Positions 53,936 to 62,337 of a stretch of DNA of 64,000 nt are shown in pieces; positions within the stretch are counted from its first letter, which is position 1, and the number at the start of each line of letters is the position of its first letter. Both the position numbers and the translations under genes were made by a program. Origin of the DNA: Devosia geojensis (lineage in GTDB: Bacteria; Pseudomonadota; Alphaproteobacteria; Rhizobiales; Devosiaceae). Location: assembly GCF_000969415.1 (NCBI RefSeq), contig NZ_JZEX01000179.1, positions 30,633 through 94,632 on the forward strand, written 5' to 3'. The notes beneath the pieces are model-generated. The model searched no databases. It had not been told where the DNA came from and was given only the letters and a program-made list of their open reading frames with translations.

Positions 53936-54606
53936 GTCTGAAGCTCGAAAGGGGATCCCTCATCGTCTCCTGCCAGGCACGGTCCGACAATCCGCTGCAC
54001 GGCCCCCTCTTCATGGGCGCCATGGCGCTTGCCGCCCGCGACGGCGGAGCCAAGGCCATCCGCGCCAACGGGCCGGACGACGTCAAGGCGGTCAAGGCCG
54101 CGGGCCTACCGGTCATCGGCATCCACAAGGTCTTCTCCGAAGACGTGCCGGTCTACATCACTCCGACGTTCGCCGCGGCCGAAACGCTGGCGCAGGCCGG
54201 CGCCGACATCATCGCCCTCGACTGCACGCCGCGCCCGCGCAACGGCGACGATCCAGCCGAGCTCGTCAGGCGCATCCGAGAGGAGCTGGGGCTCGAGGTC
54301 TTTGCCGACATCTCGACGCTCGAAGAAGGCCTCGCCGCCGAACAGATGGGCGCGACCTACATCTCGACGACACTCTCCGGCTATACGCAATACACCGAGC
54401 CCAAGCCCGAGGCGCCGGACCTCGCCCTCGTCGAGGCGCTCTCCAAACGCATCTCGGCGCCGATCGTCGCCGAGGGGCGCTACAACACGCCCGAGCTCGC
54501 CCGCGCCGCGCTCAACGCGGGCGCCCATGCGGTGGTCGTCGGCACCATGATCACCAATCCACGCGAGATCACCCGCGCCTTCGTCCGCAAGGTCGCCGGC
54601 CCGTGA
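53932..54606 (+). CDS. nanE: N-acetylmannosamine-6-phosphate 2-epimerase
   Basis: A 224-residue TIM-barrel epimerase interconverting N-acetylmannosamine 6-phosphate and N-acetylglucosamine 6-phosphate in the cytoplasm. Family blocks are LIVSCQARSDNPLHGP, a basic residue in AKAIRANG, and VAEGRYNTPE, which carries the conserved glutamate. The ATG lies within an ATGA overlap with the permease; a longer frame inside the permease gene is rejected. It overlaps the kinase gene by GTGA. Confidence 0.92.
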   Translation: MSLKLERGSLIVSCQARSDNPLHGPLFMGAMALAARDGGAKAIRANGPDDVKAVKAAGLPVIGIHKVFSEDVPVYITPTFAAAETLAQAGADIIALDCTPRPRNGDDPAELVRRIREELGLEVFADISTLEEGLAAEQMGATYISTTLSGYTQYTEPKPEAPDLALVEALSKRISAPIVAEGRYNTPELARAALNAGAHAVVVGTMITNPREITRAFVRKVAGP

Positions 54607-55502
54607 GTTCCGGACGGTTCCTCGGCATCGACATCGGCGGCACGGCATCGCGCTGGGTTGTCGCTGACGGTGGGGGCGCCGTCGTTACGCGTGGCGCGGC
54701 GGCCGGCGCGACGGGGCACCTCTTCAATCCAGCCGAGCGTGAAAAATTCGCCGGCGTCATCGCGACCATCGCCGCAGAGGCGCAGCCGCACCTACCGGTT
54801 GCCGGCGCCTTCCTCGGCGTCACCGGACTCGGCGAGCGCGCCTATGACGACGCCAGGGCCATTGCCGGCGCGGCCATCGGCCTCACACCCGACCGGGTCG
54901 GGGCCAGCGACGACATGGAGCTCGCCTTCCGCGCCACCTTCGCGCCGGGAGCGGGGCACCTCATTTCGGCGGGTACCGGCTCCGTGGGCCTGCACGTTGC
55001 CGCCGATGGCGAACTGGTGCGGGTCGGTGGCCGCGGCATCCTTATCGACGACGGCGGCTCGGGCACATGGATCGCGCTCACCGCCCTCGACAAGATCTAC
55101 CGGCTGATCGACGAGACCGGCAGCACGGATGGCGCGCGGCTGCTCGCCGATGCGCTGTTCGCCGCCATGGGCGGAGACGACTGGAGCGCCACGCGCGCCT
55201 ACATCTACGGCAGCGATCGCGGCCGCATCGGCGCACTGGCGCAGGTCGTCGCCGGCGCTGCCGACAAGGGCGACCCGCTGGCGCTCGCCATCCTCGAAGA
55301 CGCCGCTCGCGAGCTCGCCCGCCTCGGTCACGCCCTCGTCAATCGCGCCGGAAACAAACCCATCGGCTATGTCGGCGGCGTGATCGGCCTCCATCGCGTC
55401 ATCAAGCCGGGGTTGATTGCGGCGCTGGCCGGATGCGAAGTCGTCTTCCCCACGATCGACGCCGCCCACCATGCCGCGCGCATGGCCCGCCTTCTCACCT
55501 GA
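54603..55502 (+). CDS. BadF/BadG-type ATPase, N-acetyl amino-sugar kinase
   Basis: A 299-residue kinase of the BadF/BadG/BcrA/BcrD fold. The phosphate-1 motif is GIDIGGTASRWVVADGGG and the later SAGTGSVGLHV and GRGILIDDGGSGTWIA blocks are typical of N-acetylglucosamine/N-acetylmuramic acid kinases. The start is GTG in a GTGA overlap with nanE. Between NanE and MurQ, phosphorylation of free N-acetylmuramic acid or N-acetylglucosamine at O6 is the expected reaction; which of the two is not decided. Confidence 0.88.
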   Translation: MSSGRFLGIDIGGTASRWVVADGGGAVVTRGAAAGATGHLFNPAEREKFAGVIATIAAEAQPHLPVAGAFLGVTGLGERAYDDARAIAGAAIGLTPDRVGASDDMELAFRATFAPGAGHLISAGTGSVGLHVAADGELVRVGGRGILIDDGGSGTWIALTALDKIYRLIDETGSTDGARLLADALFAAMGGDDWSATRAYIYGSDRGRIGALAQVVAGAADKGDPLALAILEDAARELARLGHALVNRAGNKPIGYVGGVIGLHRVIKPGLIAALAGCEVVFPTIDAAHHAARMARLLT

Positions 55503-55517
55503 AAGCCTGGAACACCC

Positions 55518-56396
55518 ATGACCACCACAGAAACCGCCTCCGCCCGCTTTGCCGGCATCGACGACTGGACGAGCGCCGAACTCGTCGCCGGCATCCTCGA
55601 GGGCCAGTTCGCCGCCATCGGCGCGGTGCAGGCGGCCAGCGAGCCGATCGCGCGCGCCATCGACGCAGCGGCCGAACGGCTCGCCGCCGGCGGCCGGCTC
55701 ATTTATCTCGGTGCCGGCACCTCAGGGCGCATCGCGACCCAAGACGCTGCCGAGTTGCCGCCGACCTACAACTGGCCCTATGAGCGCGCGATCACGCTGA
55801 TGGCAGGCGGCGAGACCGCGCTCAACAAGGCGGCCGAAGGCGCCGAGGACAGCGAGGACGAGGCCGTGCGCCGGCTCGAGGCGGCCCATGTCGGCCCCAA
55901 CGACGTCGTCATCGGCCTCGCCGCCAGCGGGCGCACGCCTTATGTTATCGCCGGCCTCAGCTTCGCGCGTGGGCGCGGGGCGCTGACCCTCGGCATCTTC
56001 AACAATCGCGGCGGCAAAGTGGGCGAGGTCTGTGAGATCCCGATCCTCTTAGAAACCGGCGCGGAATTCGTCGCCGGCTCCACCCGCATGAAGGCCGGCA
56101 CGGCGCAGAAAGCGGCACTCAACTGCATCTCGACCGGGGCAATGATCAAGCTCGGCTTCGTCTATCGGGGCCTCATGGTCGAGATGCGCCCGACCAACGT
56201 CAAGCTCAACGAGCGCGCGGCGCTGATGGTGGCGGATTTGACCGGGGCCGATATCGAAACGGCCCGCAAGACCCTCGCCGAAGCCGACGGCGTCATCAAG
56301 CTTGCAACCGTCATGCTGACGAAGTCGCTTTCGCGCGAGGCGGCGCAGGCCGTGCTCGACGCGGCGAGTGGGAACCTGCGCAAGGCGCTTGCCTGA
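55518..56396 (+). CDS. murQ: N-acetylmuramic acid 6-phosphate etherase
   Basis: A 292-residue SIS-domain lyase that splits N-acetylmuramic acid 6-phosphate into N-acetylglucosamine 6-phosphate and D-lactate. Diagnostic blocks are LIYLGAGTSGRIATQDAAEL, a second SIS block VIGLAASGRTPYVIAGL, and FVAGSTRMKAGTAQKAALN. It follows the kinase by 15 bases. Length is usual. Together with AnmK and the kinase this shows peptidoglycan-sugar salvage. Confidence 0.95.
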   Translation: MTTTETASARFAGIDDWTSAELVAGILEGQFAAIGAVQAASEPIARAIDAAAERLAAGGRLIYLGAGTSGRIATQDAAELPPTYNWPYERAITLMAGGETALNKAAEGAEDSEDEAVRRLEAAHVGPNDVVIGLAASGRTPYVIAGLSFARGRGALTLGIFNNRGGKVGEVCEIPILLETGAEFVAGSTRMKAGTAQKAALNCISTGAMIKLGFVYRGLMVEMRPTNVKLNERAALMVADLTGADIETARKTLAEADGVIKLATVMLTKSLSREAAQAVLDAASGNLRKALA

Positions 56397-56416
56397 TATG
56401 AGCCTTTGGGCGGGGA

Positions 56417-56545
56417 AAGGCCCCCTCACCCCGCCCTTCGGCGACCTCTCCCCCGAAGGGAGAGGTGTGGGGCATGGGCAACGTCCCGGCGACACCTCTC
56501 CCTCGGGAGAGGGCGACGGGGAAGTCGGGCGGGTGAGGGGGCCTT
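56417..56545. repeat. Intergenic palindromic repeat element, copy 1
   Basis: A 129-bp element bounded by a perfect 14-bp inverted repeat (AAGGCCCCCTCACC at 56417-56430, complement at 56532-56545), with inner CTCTCCC/GGGAGAG arms. It fills the gap between murQ and the acetyltransferase gene. It resembles the long GC-rich palindromic repeats of alphaproteobacterial intergenic regions and could fold as RNA and stop or stabilise transcripts. Confidence 0.75.
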
Positions 56546-56575
56546 CTTGACGAACCACGGGACCCTGAGCCAGCC

Positions 56576-56995
56576 ATGACCCTTACCCTCGATCTCACCG
56601 CCGATCCGGACCCGGACGAGCTCGCGCTTCTCGGCGGCAACCTCACAGCGTTCAACGCCGGCGAGGTCGGACCGGCGGGGCGGCAGCCGCTCGCCATTTT
56701 CGTGCGCGGGGGCGAGGGCAAGGTCGAGGGCGGGCTTTCCGGCTATACCGCCTGGGGCTGGCTTTACGTCCAGTGGCTGTGGATCGCCGAGGCCCATCGC
56801 GGGCAGGGCCTTTCCGGGCGGCTCCTCGCCATGGCCGAAGCCGAGGCGCGCGACCGTGGTTGCCACGGCGCCTATATCGACACCTTCAACCCCAGCGCCC
56901 TCGCCGCCTACAGCAAAGCGGGCTATAGCATTTTCGGCGAGCTGCCGGATTTCCCGCGCGGCCGCACCCGCTACTTCCTCAGCAAGGCCCTTTAG
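56576..56995 (+). CDS. GNAT-family N-acetyltransferase
   Basis: A 139-residue single-domain acetyltransferase. The acetyl-CoA-binding block is LWIAEAHRGQGLSGRLLAMAE, followed by CHGAYIDTFNPSALAAYSKAG. The substrate is unknown. It starts about 30 bases after the repeat and is followed after three bases by the EamA transporter, with which it forms a pair. A link to the amino-sugar genes is possible but not shown. Confidence 0.88.
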   Translation: MTLTLDLTADPDPDELALLGGNLTAFNAGEVGPAGRQPLAIFVRGGEGKVEGGLSGYTAWGWLYVQWLWIAEAHRGQGLSGRLLAMAEAEARDRGCHGAYIDTFNPSALAAYSKAGYSIFGELPDFPRGRTRYFLSKAL

Positions 56996-56998
56996 TCC

Positions 56999-57958
56999 AT
57001 GACCCGCTCCGACGCCCTCCACGGCATCCTGCTTGCTGCCGCGGGCGTCGCAACGCTCTGCGCCATGGATGCGGTGGCCAAGGGGCTCGGCGCGCATATC
57101 ACCACCTTCCAGGTCACCTTCGTGCGCTATCTCGGCGCGTGCCTGTGGCTCGCCCTCTACATCGCCCTGACGCGCAGCACGTGGCCCAGGCGTGAAAATG
57201 CCGGCCGGCATGCGCTCCGCGGCGGGCTGATGGTCGTCACCGCCTGCTTCTTCTTTTATGGCGTCACCAATCTGCCGCTCGCCGTCGCCGGAGCGCTGGG
57301 CATGACCGCGCCGATCTACGTCTCGCTGCTCGGCGTCGTCTTCCTCAGGGAGCCTGTCACTCCGGCGCTTCTCGGCGCCATTGGCCTGGGTATCGCCGGC
57401 TCCCTCGTCATCGTCCTCGGGGGCGGCCCCATCGAAACCGGCGGCTCGTCGAGCCTGCTGGCCTGGGGCGCGGGAATCCTGGCGCCGCTGACCTACGCGG
57501 CAGCACTTGTCCTCATGAAGCATCACGTGACCGACGAGCCCGCTGCCTCGATGACCTTGGCGCAATCGGGCATCGCGGCGCTCATCGCGCTGCCGCTGGC
57601 GGCGCCGGGCTTTACGGTTCCAGCCATGGAGATCTGGTGGCAGATCGTGCTGATCGGCTTCCTCGGCGCCGTCGGCTTCATCTTCATCCTCAGCGGATTG
57701 CGGCGCCTGCCCGCGTCTGTATTCGCGGTGGTCGACTACACCGCGCTGCTCTGGGCGGCGTTCTACGGCTATGTGTTCTTTGCCGAAGTGCCCGAGCCCG
57801 CGCTCTGGATCGGCGGCGCCGCCATCATTTCCGCCTGCGCGCTCGGCATGCATGCGGCGCGCAGGCAGACACAGTCGGTGGCTCCCGAGCCCACGACTAT
57901 CCCGCCAGACGTCCGCCCGTCATCGGCTTCGGAACGCCCGTCGTCGTCGGGAAGCTGA
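56999..57958 (+). CDS. EamA/DMT-family membrane transporter
   Basis: A 319-residue inner-membrane protein with about ten helices arranged as two EamA repeats; each half ends with an [17 protein letters not shown] / [21 protein letters not shown] block. The last ~40 residues are polar and cytoplasmic. Members export metabolites or amino acids; the substrate cannot be inferred. Its 3' end overlaps the convergent anmK gene by 62 bases, which makes the polar tail an acquired or variable extension. Confidence 0.9.
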   Translation: MTRSDALHGILLAAAGVATLCAMDAVAKGLGAHITTFQVTFVRYLGACLWLALYIALTRSTWPRRENAGRHALRGGLMVVTACFFFYGVTNLPLAVAGALGMTAPIYVSLLGVVFLREPVTPALLGAIGLGIAGSLVIVLGGGPIETGGSSSLLAWGAGILAPLTYAAALVLMKHHVTDEPAASMTLAQSGIAALIALPLAAPGFTVPAMEIWWQIVLIGFLGAVGFIFILSGLRRLPASVFAVVDYTALLWAAFYGYVFFAEVPEPALWIGGAAIISACALGMHAARRQTQSVAPEPTTIPPDVRPSSASERPSSSGS

Positions 57959-59012
57959 TCGGCAGACCGCGCAGCACACGCACGGCCAGGAGCGCGAAGC
58001 ACTCGGCCTCGATCGCATCGCCCCGCCAGCCGACGGCTTCTGCCGGCACCGCTTCGACGCGGGCACGTTCGGGCAGCGCCGCCATGATCGCCGGGTTTCT
58101 CCGCCCCCCGCCGCAGACGATCAGCCGGTCCGGCCGGCGCGACAACAGGTCCAGCCCCTTGCCGACGGCCGAGGTGGTGAAGGCCGTGAGCAGCGCCGCG
58201 CCATCCGCGGCGCCGAGCCCGTCGGCCATCTGCGCAGTGAAATCGAAGCGATCGAGGGATTTGGGGTAAGGCGCGGAGAGATAGGGATGCTCCAGCAGCC
58301 GGGCGAGCCGCGCCTCGTCCACCGTGCCGGCGAGCGCAAGCCTGCCGTCGCGGTCCATGTCGCCGAGGCCCTGCGCCTCGACGAAATCGTTGATTGGCGC
58401 GTTGGCGGGGCCGGTGTCGAAGGCGACGAGCGCGCCCTGCCCATCCGTCCAGGTGATGTTGGCGACACCGCCGAGATTAAGCACCGCCGTCTCGCCCTGC
58501 GCCCCGAGCCCGGCGAGCAGCGCCTTGTGGTAGATGGCCGAGAGCGGCGCGCCCTGCCCGCCGGCAGCAACATCAGCCGAGCGGAAATCGTAGGCTACGC
58601 GGGTGCCGAGCATCTGCGCCATCAGCTCGCCATCGCCGAGCTGGCGGGTCGCCCCGATCCGTTCGCGCGTCGGCGCGCGGTGCAAGACGCTCTGCCCGTG
58701 GAAGCCGACGACGCCGATATCGGCCATCTCCATACCCTGCGCCTCGACGAAGGCCTTGACCGCTTCCGACTGCGCCCGCGTCAGCGCCTCCTCGGCCCCG
58801 GCGAAGATCGCCGGCTCCGGCCCCTCGAAGTTCCACCTGCGGGCGGCATCGAGCGTCTCGACCAGGAGCTCTCGCAGCTCCCCGCCATAGGGCGCCAGCG
58901 TATAGGCGCCGAACTCGGCAACGGTCTCGCCATCGGTGCGCAACAGCGCGATGTCGATGTTGCCGTCGAGCACGGTGCCGGTCATCAGGCCGATGGCCCA
59001 GATCGGGGTCAT
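57897..59012 (-). CDS. anmK: Anhydro-N-acetylmuramic acid kinase
   Basis: A 371-residue kinase that opens 1,6-anhydro-N-acetylmuramic acid and phosphorylates it to N-acetylmuramic acid 6-phosphate, the MurQ substrate. Family blocks are [17 protein letters not shown] (here TV replaces the more usual TS), [25 protein letters not shown] and [13 protein letters not shown]. It follows the beta-lactamase-fold gene, separated by a palindromic repeat. The overlap with the convergent transporter gene involves the C-terminal codons. Confidence 0.94.
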   Translation of the reverse strand: MTPIWAIGLMTGTVLDGNIDIALLRTDGETVAEFGAYTLAPYGGELRELLVETLDAARRWNFEGPEPAIFAGAEEALTRAQSEAVKAFVEAQGMEMADIGVVGFHGQSVLHRAPTRERIGATRQLGDGELMAQMLGTRVAYDFRSADVAAGGQGAPLSAIYHKALLAGLGAQGETAVLNLGGVANITWTDGQGALVAFDTGPANAPINDFVEAQGLGDMDRDGRLALAGTVDEARLARLLEHPYLSAPYPKSLDRFDFTAQMADGLGAADGAALLTAFTTSAVGKGLDLLSRRPDRLIVCGGGRRNPAIMAALPERARVEAVPAEAVGWRGDAIEAECFALLAVRVLRGLPISFPTTTGVPKPMTGGRLAG

Positions 59013-59057
59013 GAGGTTTGTCCTGTCCGAAGCATGAACATTTCGCGTGTGGAGAAA

Positions 59058-59194
59058 CCCCTCACCCGCCGCTGCGCGGCCTCTCCCCGGAGGGGCGAGG
59101 CGAAGGGCTCCGCGCCCGCCGATGCTCCGGTTCCTTCACCGGCAGCCCCCGCGCCGTCCCCTCGCCCCTCCGGGGAGAGGGTCAGGGTGAGGGG
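59058..59194. repeat. Intergenic palindromic repeat element, copy 2
   Basis: A 137-bp inverted repeat in the anmK upstream gap. The left arm begins CCCCTCACCC and contains CTCTCCCCGGAGGGGCGAGG; the right arm has the complement CCTCGCCCCTCCGGGGAGAG and ends GGTGAGGGG. The loop is about 55 bases. Arm vocabulary (CCCTCACCC, CTCTCCCC) matches copy 1. It lies between two co-directional genes and may split their transcripts. Confidence 0.75.
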
Positions 59195-59220
59195 TAAACC
59201 GGCATCGGCAATCAACGCAT

Positions 59221-60225
59221 TCATCGCGCCGTATTGATCCCGTCCGCCACCGCCCGGCGCAACTCGAAGATGCCGCTGTCGAAATGACGGGTGGGGTGGA
59301 CGCGGTTGGTCAGCAGCGTCCAGGCATAGCCGCGCTCGAAGTCGATCCAGAGGCCCGTGCCGGTGAAGCCGGTATGGCCGATGGTGGCGGGGCTCGCATG
59401 GTCGCCGCCCGACCAGCCTTCATAGGGGTGTTCCCAGCCATGGGTGCGGCGGGAGGACAGTGGCGTCCTCATCAGCGCAATCGACTTGCCCGAAGCGCCG
59501 GTGCCCTCGAGCAGGCCCTGCGCGAAGTCGAGCACGGCCTTGGCCGTGCCGAACAACCCTGCATGGCCGGAGCCTTCGAGCGCCGCGCAGTTCTCGTCAT
59601 GCACCTCGCCGCAGAGCACGCGCTCGCGCCAGGTGCACGCCTCGGTCGCGGCGGCCTTGTCCGGCTCGGCCGACCAGGCAAAGCCCGGCCCCGGATCCAT
59701 CTGCCGTACGCTCTTCTTCTCCAGCCGCTCCAGCGCCAGCCCTAAGAGGATATAGTTGATGTCCGAGTAAACCGGCGGACCGGCGCGCCACTCGCGCTGC
59801 AGCACGAAGGCGCGCAGCAATTTCGGGTCGCGCCCGTAGGTATAGATCGGCTCCACTCCCGGGAACGGCGTCTGGTGGCCGAGGCATTGGCGGAAGGTCA
59901 CCTTCCGCTCCCAGGCGTTGAGGTCGTATTGGCGCAGGTCCGGCAGCAGGCTCGGCAGCGGCGCGTCGAGATCGATGACGCCGCTGTCGGCGAGCGCAAG
60001 AATGCGCGGGGTGGTGAAGATCACCTTGGTGAGCGAGGCAAGATCGAACCAGGTATCCTCGTGCATCTTCCGGCGGTGCGGGAGGGTCTGCGCCGCCCCC
60101 ATGGCCCGTAGAACGCGACCGCCATTGGTGTCGACGATGCCGAGCACGCCGCCCGGAATGCGCCCGGCCTCGATCGCGGCGGCAAGCGGGGAGAAGGCGG
60201 CTTCGAGCTTGGCATCCAACGTCAT
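59221..60225 (-). CDS. Serine beta-lactamase-fold hydrolase (class C / AmpH-like)
   Basis: A 334-residue protein with the three penicillin-recognising motifs in order: SLTK (S64, K67), YSD (Y153) in VYSDINYILLG, and HTG in GHTGFTGTGLW. There is no signal peptide, so it would act in the cytoplasm. In a muropeptide import cluster the natural candidate is a DD- or LD-peptidase/amidohydrolase trimming imported muropeptides; esterase activity is the alternative. It is not necessarily a resistance enzyme. It starts directly after the OppF-like stop. Confidence 0.88.
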   Translation of the reverse strand: MTLDAKLEAAFSPLAAAIEAGRIPGGVLGIVDTNGGRVLRAMGAAQTLPHRRKMHEDTWFDLASLTKVIFTTPRILALADSGVIDLDAPLPSLLPDLRQYDLNAWERKVTFRQCLGHQTPFPGVEPIYTYGRDPKLLRAFVLQREWRAGPPVYSDINYILLGLALERLEKKSVRQMDPGPGFAWSAEPDKAAATEACTWRERVLCGEVHDENCAALEGSGHAGLFGTAKAVLDFAQGLLEGTGASGKSIALMRTPLSSRRTHGWEHPYEGWSGGDHASPATIGHTGFTGTGLWIDFERGYAWTLLTNRVHPTRHFDSGIFELRRAVADGINTAR

Positions 60226-61188
60226 CTATGCGGCCTCGTAGAGATGGCAGGCGACTTCGCTCCGGCTTGCCGGATCGTCGGTTTTCGGCCGGGCAAGCTG
60301 CGGGCGCACGCGGTGGCAGACGTCCGTGACGTGCGGGCAGCGCGTGTGGAAGGCGCAGCCCGCGGGCGGATTGGCCGGGTCCGGCAATTCGCCCTCGAGC
60401 ACGATGCGTTCAGCGCGCGCAACGCCCGGACGCGGAATGGCCGAAAGCAATGCCTGCGTATAGGGGTGCCTGGGCGCCGTCATGATCTCCTCGGCCGGCC
60501 CGATCTCGACGATACGCCCGAGATACATCACCGCGATGCGGTCGCTGACGTGCCGGATGACCGATAGGTCATGGCTGATGAACATGATGGAGAGGTTGAG
60601 CCGCTTCTGCAGGTCCGCGATCAGGTTGATGATCTGGCTCTGGATCGAGACGTCAAGCGCCGAGACCGCCTCGTCGGCAACGAGGAGCTTGGGCTCGAGC
60701 GCCAGGGCTCGCGCGATGGCGATGCGCTGGCGCTGCCCGCCGGAGAATTCGTGGGGATAGCGGCTCGCTGCGTCTTCGGGCAGGCCGACGAGCTTCAAGA
60801 GCTCCGCCACCCGCGCCTTGCGCTCGCCACGCGTGCCGACGCGGTGCACCTCGAGCGGCTCGCCGATGATGCCACCGACAGTATGGCGGGGATTGAGCGA
60901 GCCGAACGGGTCCTGGAAGATGACCTGCAGGTCGCGCCGCACCGGCTTCATCTGGTGGCGGGTGAGCCTGGTGAGGTCGCGCCCCTCGAAGACGATCTCG
61001 CCGCCGCTCGGCTCGATGAGGCGCAAGAGCGAACGGCCGAGGGTCGACTTGCCGCAGCCCGATTCCCCAACGACCCCGAGAACCTCGCCCGGCGCGATCG
61101 AGAGCGAGACATCCGAGACCGCGTGCACCACGGCGCCATTGGCGCCGGGATAGGTCTTGGAGAGGTGGCGCAGTTCCAGAAGGCTCAT
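60226..61188 (-). CDS. Opp/Dpp-type ABC transporter ATPase, OppF-like (muropeptide cluster)
   Basis: A 320-residue nucleotide-binding subunit with Walker [10 protein letters not shown], signature FSGGQRQR and Walker [13 protein letters not shown]; the A in DEA is a common OppF variant. The C-terminal cysteine-containing tail is present ([15 protein letters not shown]). Start MSLLELRHL overlaps the OppD stop by ATGA. It pairs with the next ATPase and the divergent binding protein. Confidence 0.92.
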   Translation of the reverse strand: MSLLELRHLSKTYPGANGAVVHAVSDVSLSIAPGEVLGVVGESGCGKSTLGRSLLRLIEPSGGEIVFEGRDLTRLTRHQMKPVRRDLQVIFQDPFGSLNPRHTVGGIIGEPLEVHRVGTRGERKARVAELLKLVGLPEDAASRYPHEFSGGQRQRIAIARALALEPKLLVADEAVSALDVSIQSQIINLIADLQKRLNLSIMFISHDLSVIRHVSDRIAVMYLGRIVEIGPAEEIMTAPRHPYTQALLSAIPRPGVARAERIVLEGELPDPANPPAGCAFHTRCPHVTDVCHRVRPQLARPKTDDPASRSEVACHLYEAA

Positions 61189-62135
61189 GCAGCGGGATTC
61201 CAGCAGCGGATGCGGTGCGGCGGCTCGGTCAGCCCCGGCAGGATGGTGGCGCAGGGCTCGACCATGGCGTGGCAGCGCGGATGGAAGGCGCAGCCGGCCG
61301 GCCGCCTTCCCGGTGGCGGCACGGTGCCGGGAATGGCCGGCAGCTCGACCCCGGGCGGGTTGGAGGCGGGGATCGTGCGCAGCAGCGCCTCGGTATAGCG
61401 GTGGCGCGGATGGGCAAAGAGCTCGGCACTCGGCGCTTCCTCGACCACCCGTCCGCCATACATCACCGCCACTCGGTCGCAATATTGGGAGACGACGCCG
61501 AGGTCATGGGTGATCAGCAGCACCGCCATGCCGGTCTCGCGCCGCAGATTGTCGATCAGCTCGAGGATCTGCGCCTGCACCGTGACGTCGAGGGCCGTCG
61601 TCGGCTCGTCGGCGATGAGGAGCTTGGGATCGCACGCCAAGGCCATCGCGATCATCACCCGCTGGCGCTGCCCGCCCGAGAGCTGGTGCGGATAGCGGCC
61701 CATCGCCGTCTCCGGCGCCGGGATGCCGACGCGGGTGAGGAGATCGACGGCCCGCGCCTCTGCCGCCTGCCGGCCGACGTTCCTGTGGAGCAATACAACC
61801 TCGGCGATCTGGTTGCCGATGGTGAACACGGGGTTCAGCGAGGTCATCGGCTCCTGGAAGATCATGGCGATGCGGTCGCCGCGCAGCTCTTCCAGCTCCC
61901 GTTCTTCGAGCGAGAGGATGTCCTCGCCCTCGAAGCGGATCGCGCCCTTGACGATGCGCATGGGCGGCTCGGCGAGGAGCCGCATGATGGCGAGCGCCGT
62001 CACCGACTTGCCGCACCCGGACTCCCCGACCAACCCCAGCATCTCGCCGGGGCGGATGGAGAGCGACACGCCCTCGATGACCGGACGGTTGCCGACCGCG
62101 ATCTCGAGTTCCTCGATGGTGAGCAAGTCGGACAA
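61185..62135 (-). CDS. Opp/Dpp-type ABC transporter ATPase, OppD-like (muropeptide cluster)
   Basis: A 316-residue nucleotide-binding subunit with Walker [10 protein letters not shown], signature QLSGGQRQR and Walker [10 protein letters not shown], and the tail [15 protein letters not shown]. The start is a TTG at 62135 with GGGAG five bases upstream, giving [14 protein letters not shown]; a GTG 75 bases farther up has no such site. It is first in a minus-strand operon with OppF, the hydrolase and anmK, divergent from the binding-protein gene. Confidence 0.92.
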   Translation of the reverse strand: MSDLLTIEELEIAVGNRPVIEGVSLSIRPGEMLGLVGESGCGKSVTALAIMRLLAEPPMRIVKGAIRFEGEDILSLEERELEELRGDRIAMIFQEPMTSLNPVFTIGNQIAEVVLLHRNVGRQAAEARAVDLLTRVGIPAPETAMGRYPHQLSGGQRQRVMIAMALACDPKLLIADEPTTALDVTVQAQILELIDNLRRETGMAVLLITHDLGVVSQYCDRVAVMYGGRVVEEAPSAELFAHPRHRYTEALLRTIPASNPPGVELPAIPGTVPPPGRRPAGCAFHPRCHAMVEPCATILPGLTEPPHRIRCWNPAA

Positions 62136-62246
62136 GAGCGCTCCCGAAGGTGAGGTGGCAAGGGCGCAACGCGGGGGCGTCGCTGGCGAGGGCCCGGCAC
62201 GGGCTTGCACGCAAATTCATAATACCATAGCGTGACCAGTGTCCAG

Positions 62247-62265
62247 ACTGGTCTTAAACTGGACC
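62247..62265. promoter_or_regulatory. Operator-like repeats between OppD-like and binding-protein genes
   Basis: ACTGGTCTTAAACTGGACC carries two TGG half-sites 11 bp apart and matches 14 of 18 bases of 49664-49681. It overlaps two larger dyads: ACCAGT-N6-ACTGGT (62235-62252) and GTCCAG-N12-CTGGAC. The gap is shared by divergent operons, so one regulator could control both plus the importer operon at 49.7 kb. Confidence 0.5.
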
Positions 62266-62337
62266 TATCGAGTTTCGCGCTGCCGCGCCCCGCCTGACCC
62301 CGGCCGGTTGGTGGCGCCAACATCAACTGGAGGGAAG

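Noticed and set aside
59221..60225. Antibiotic-resistance beta-lactamase
   Set aside because: Motifs fit the fold, but there is no signal peptide and the context is muropeptide salvage, so a resistance role is not supported.
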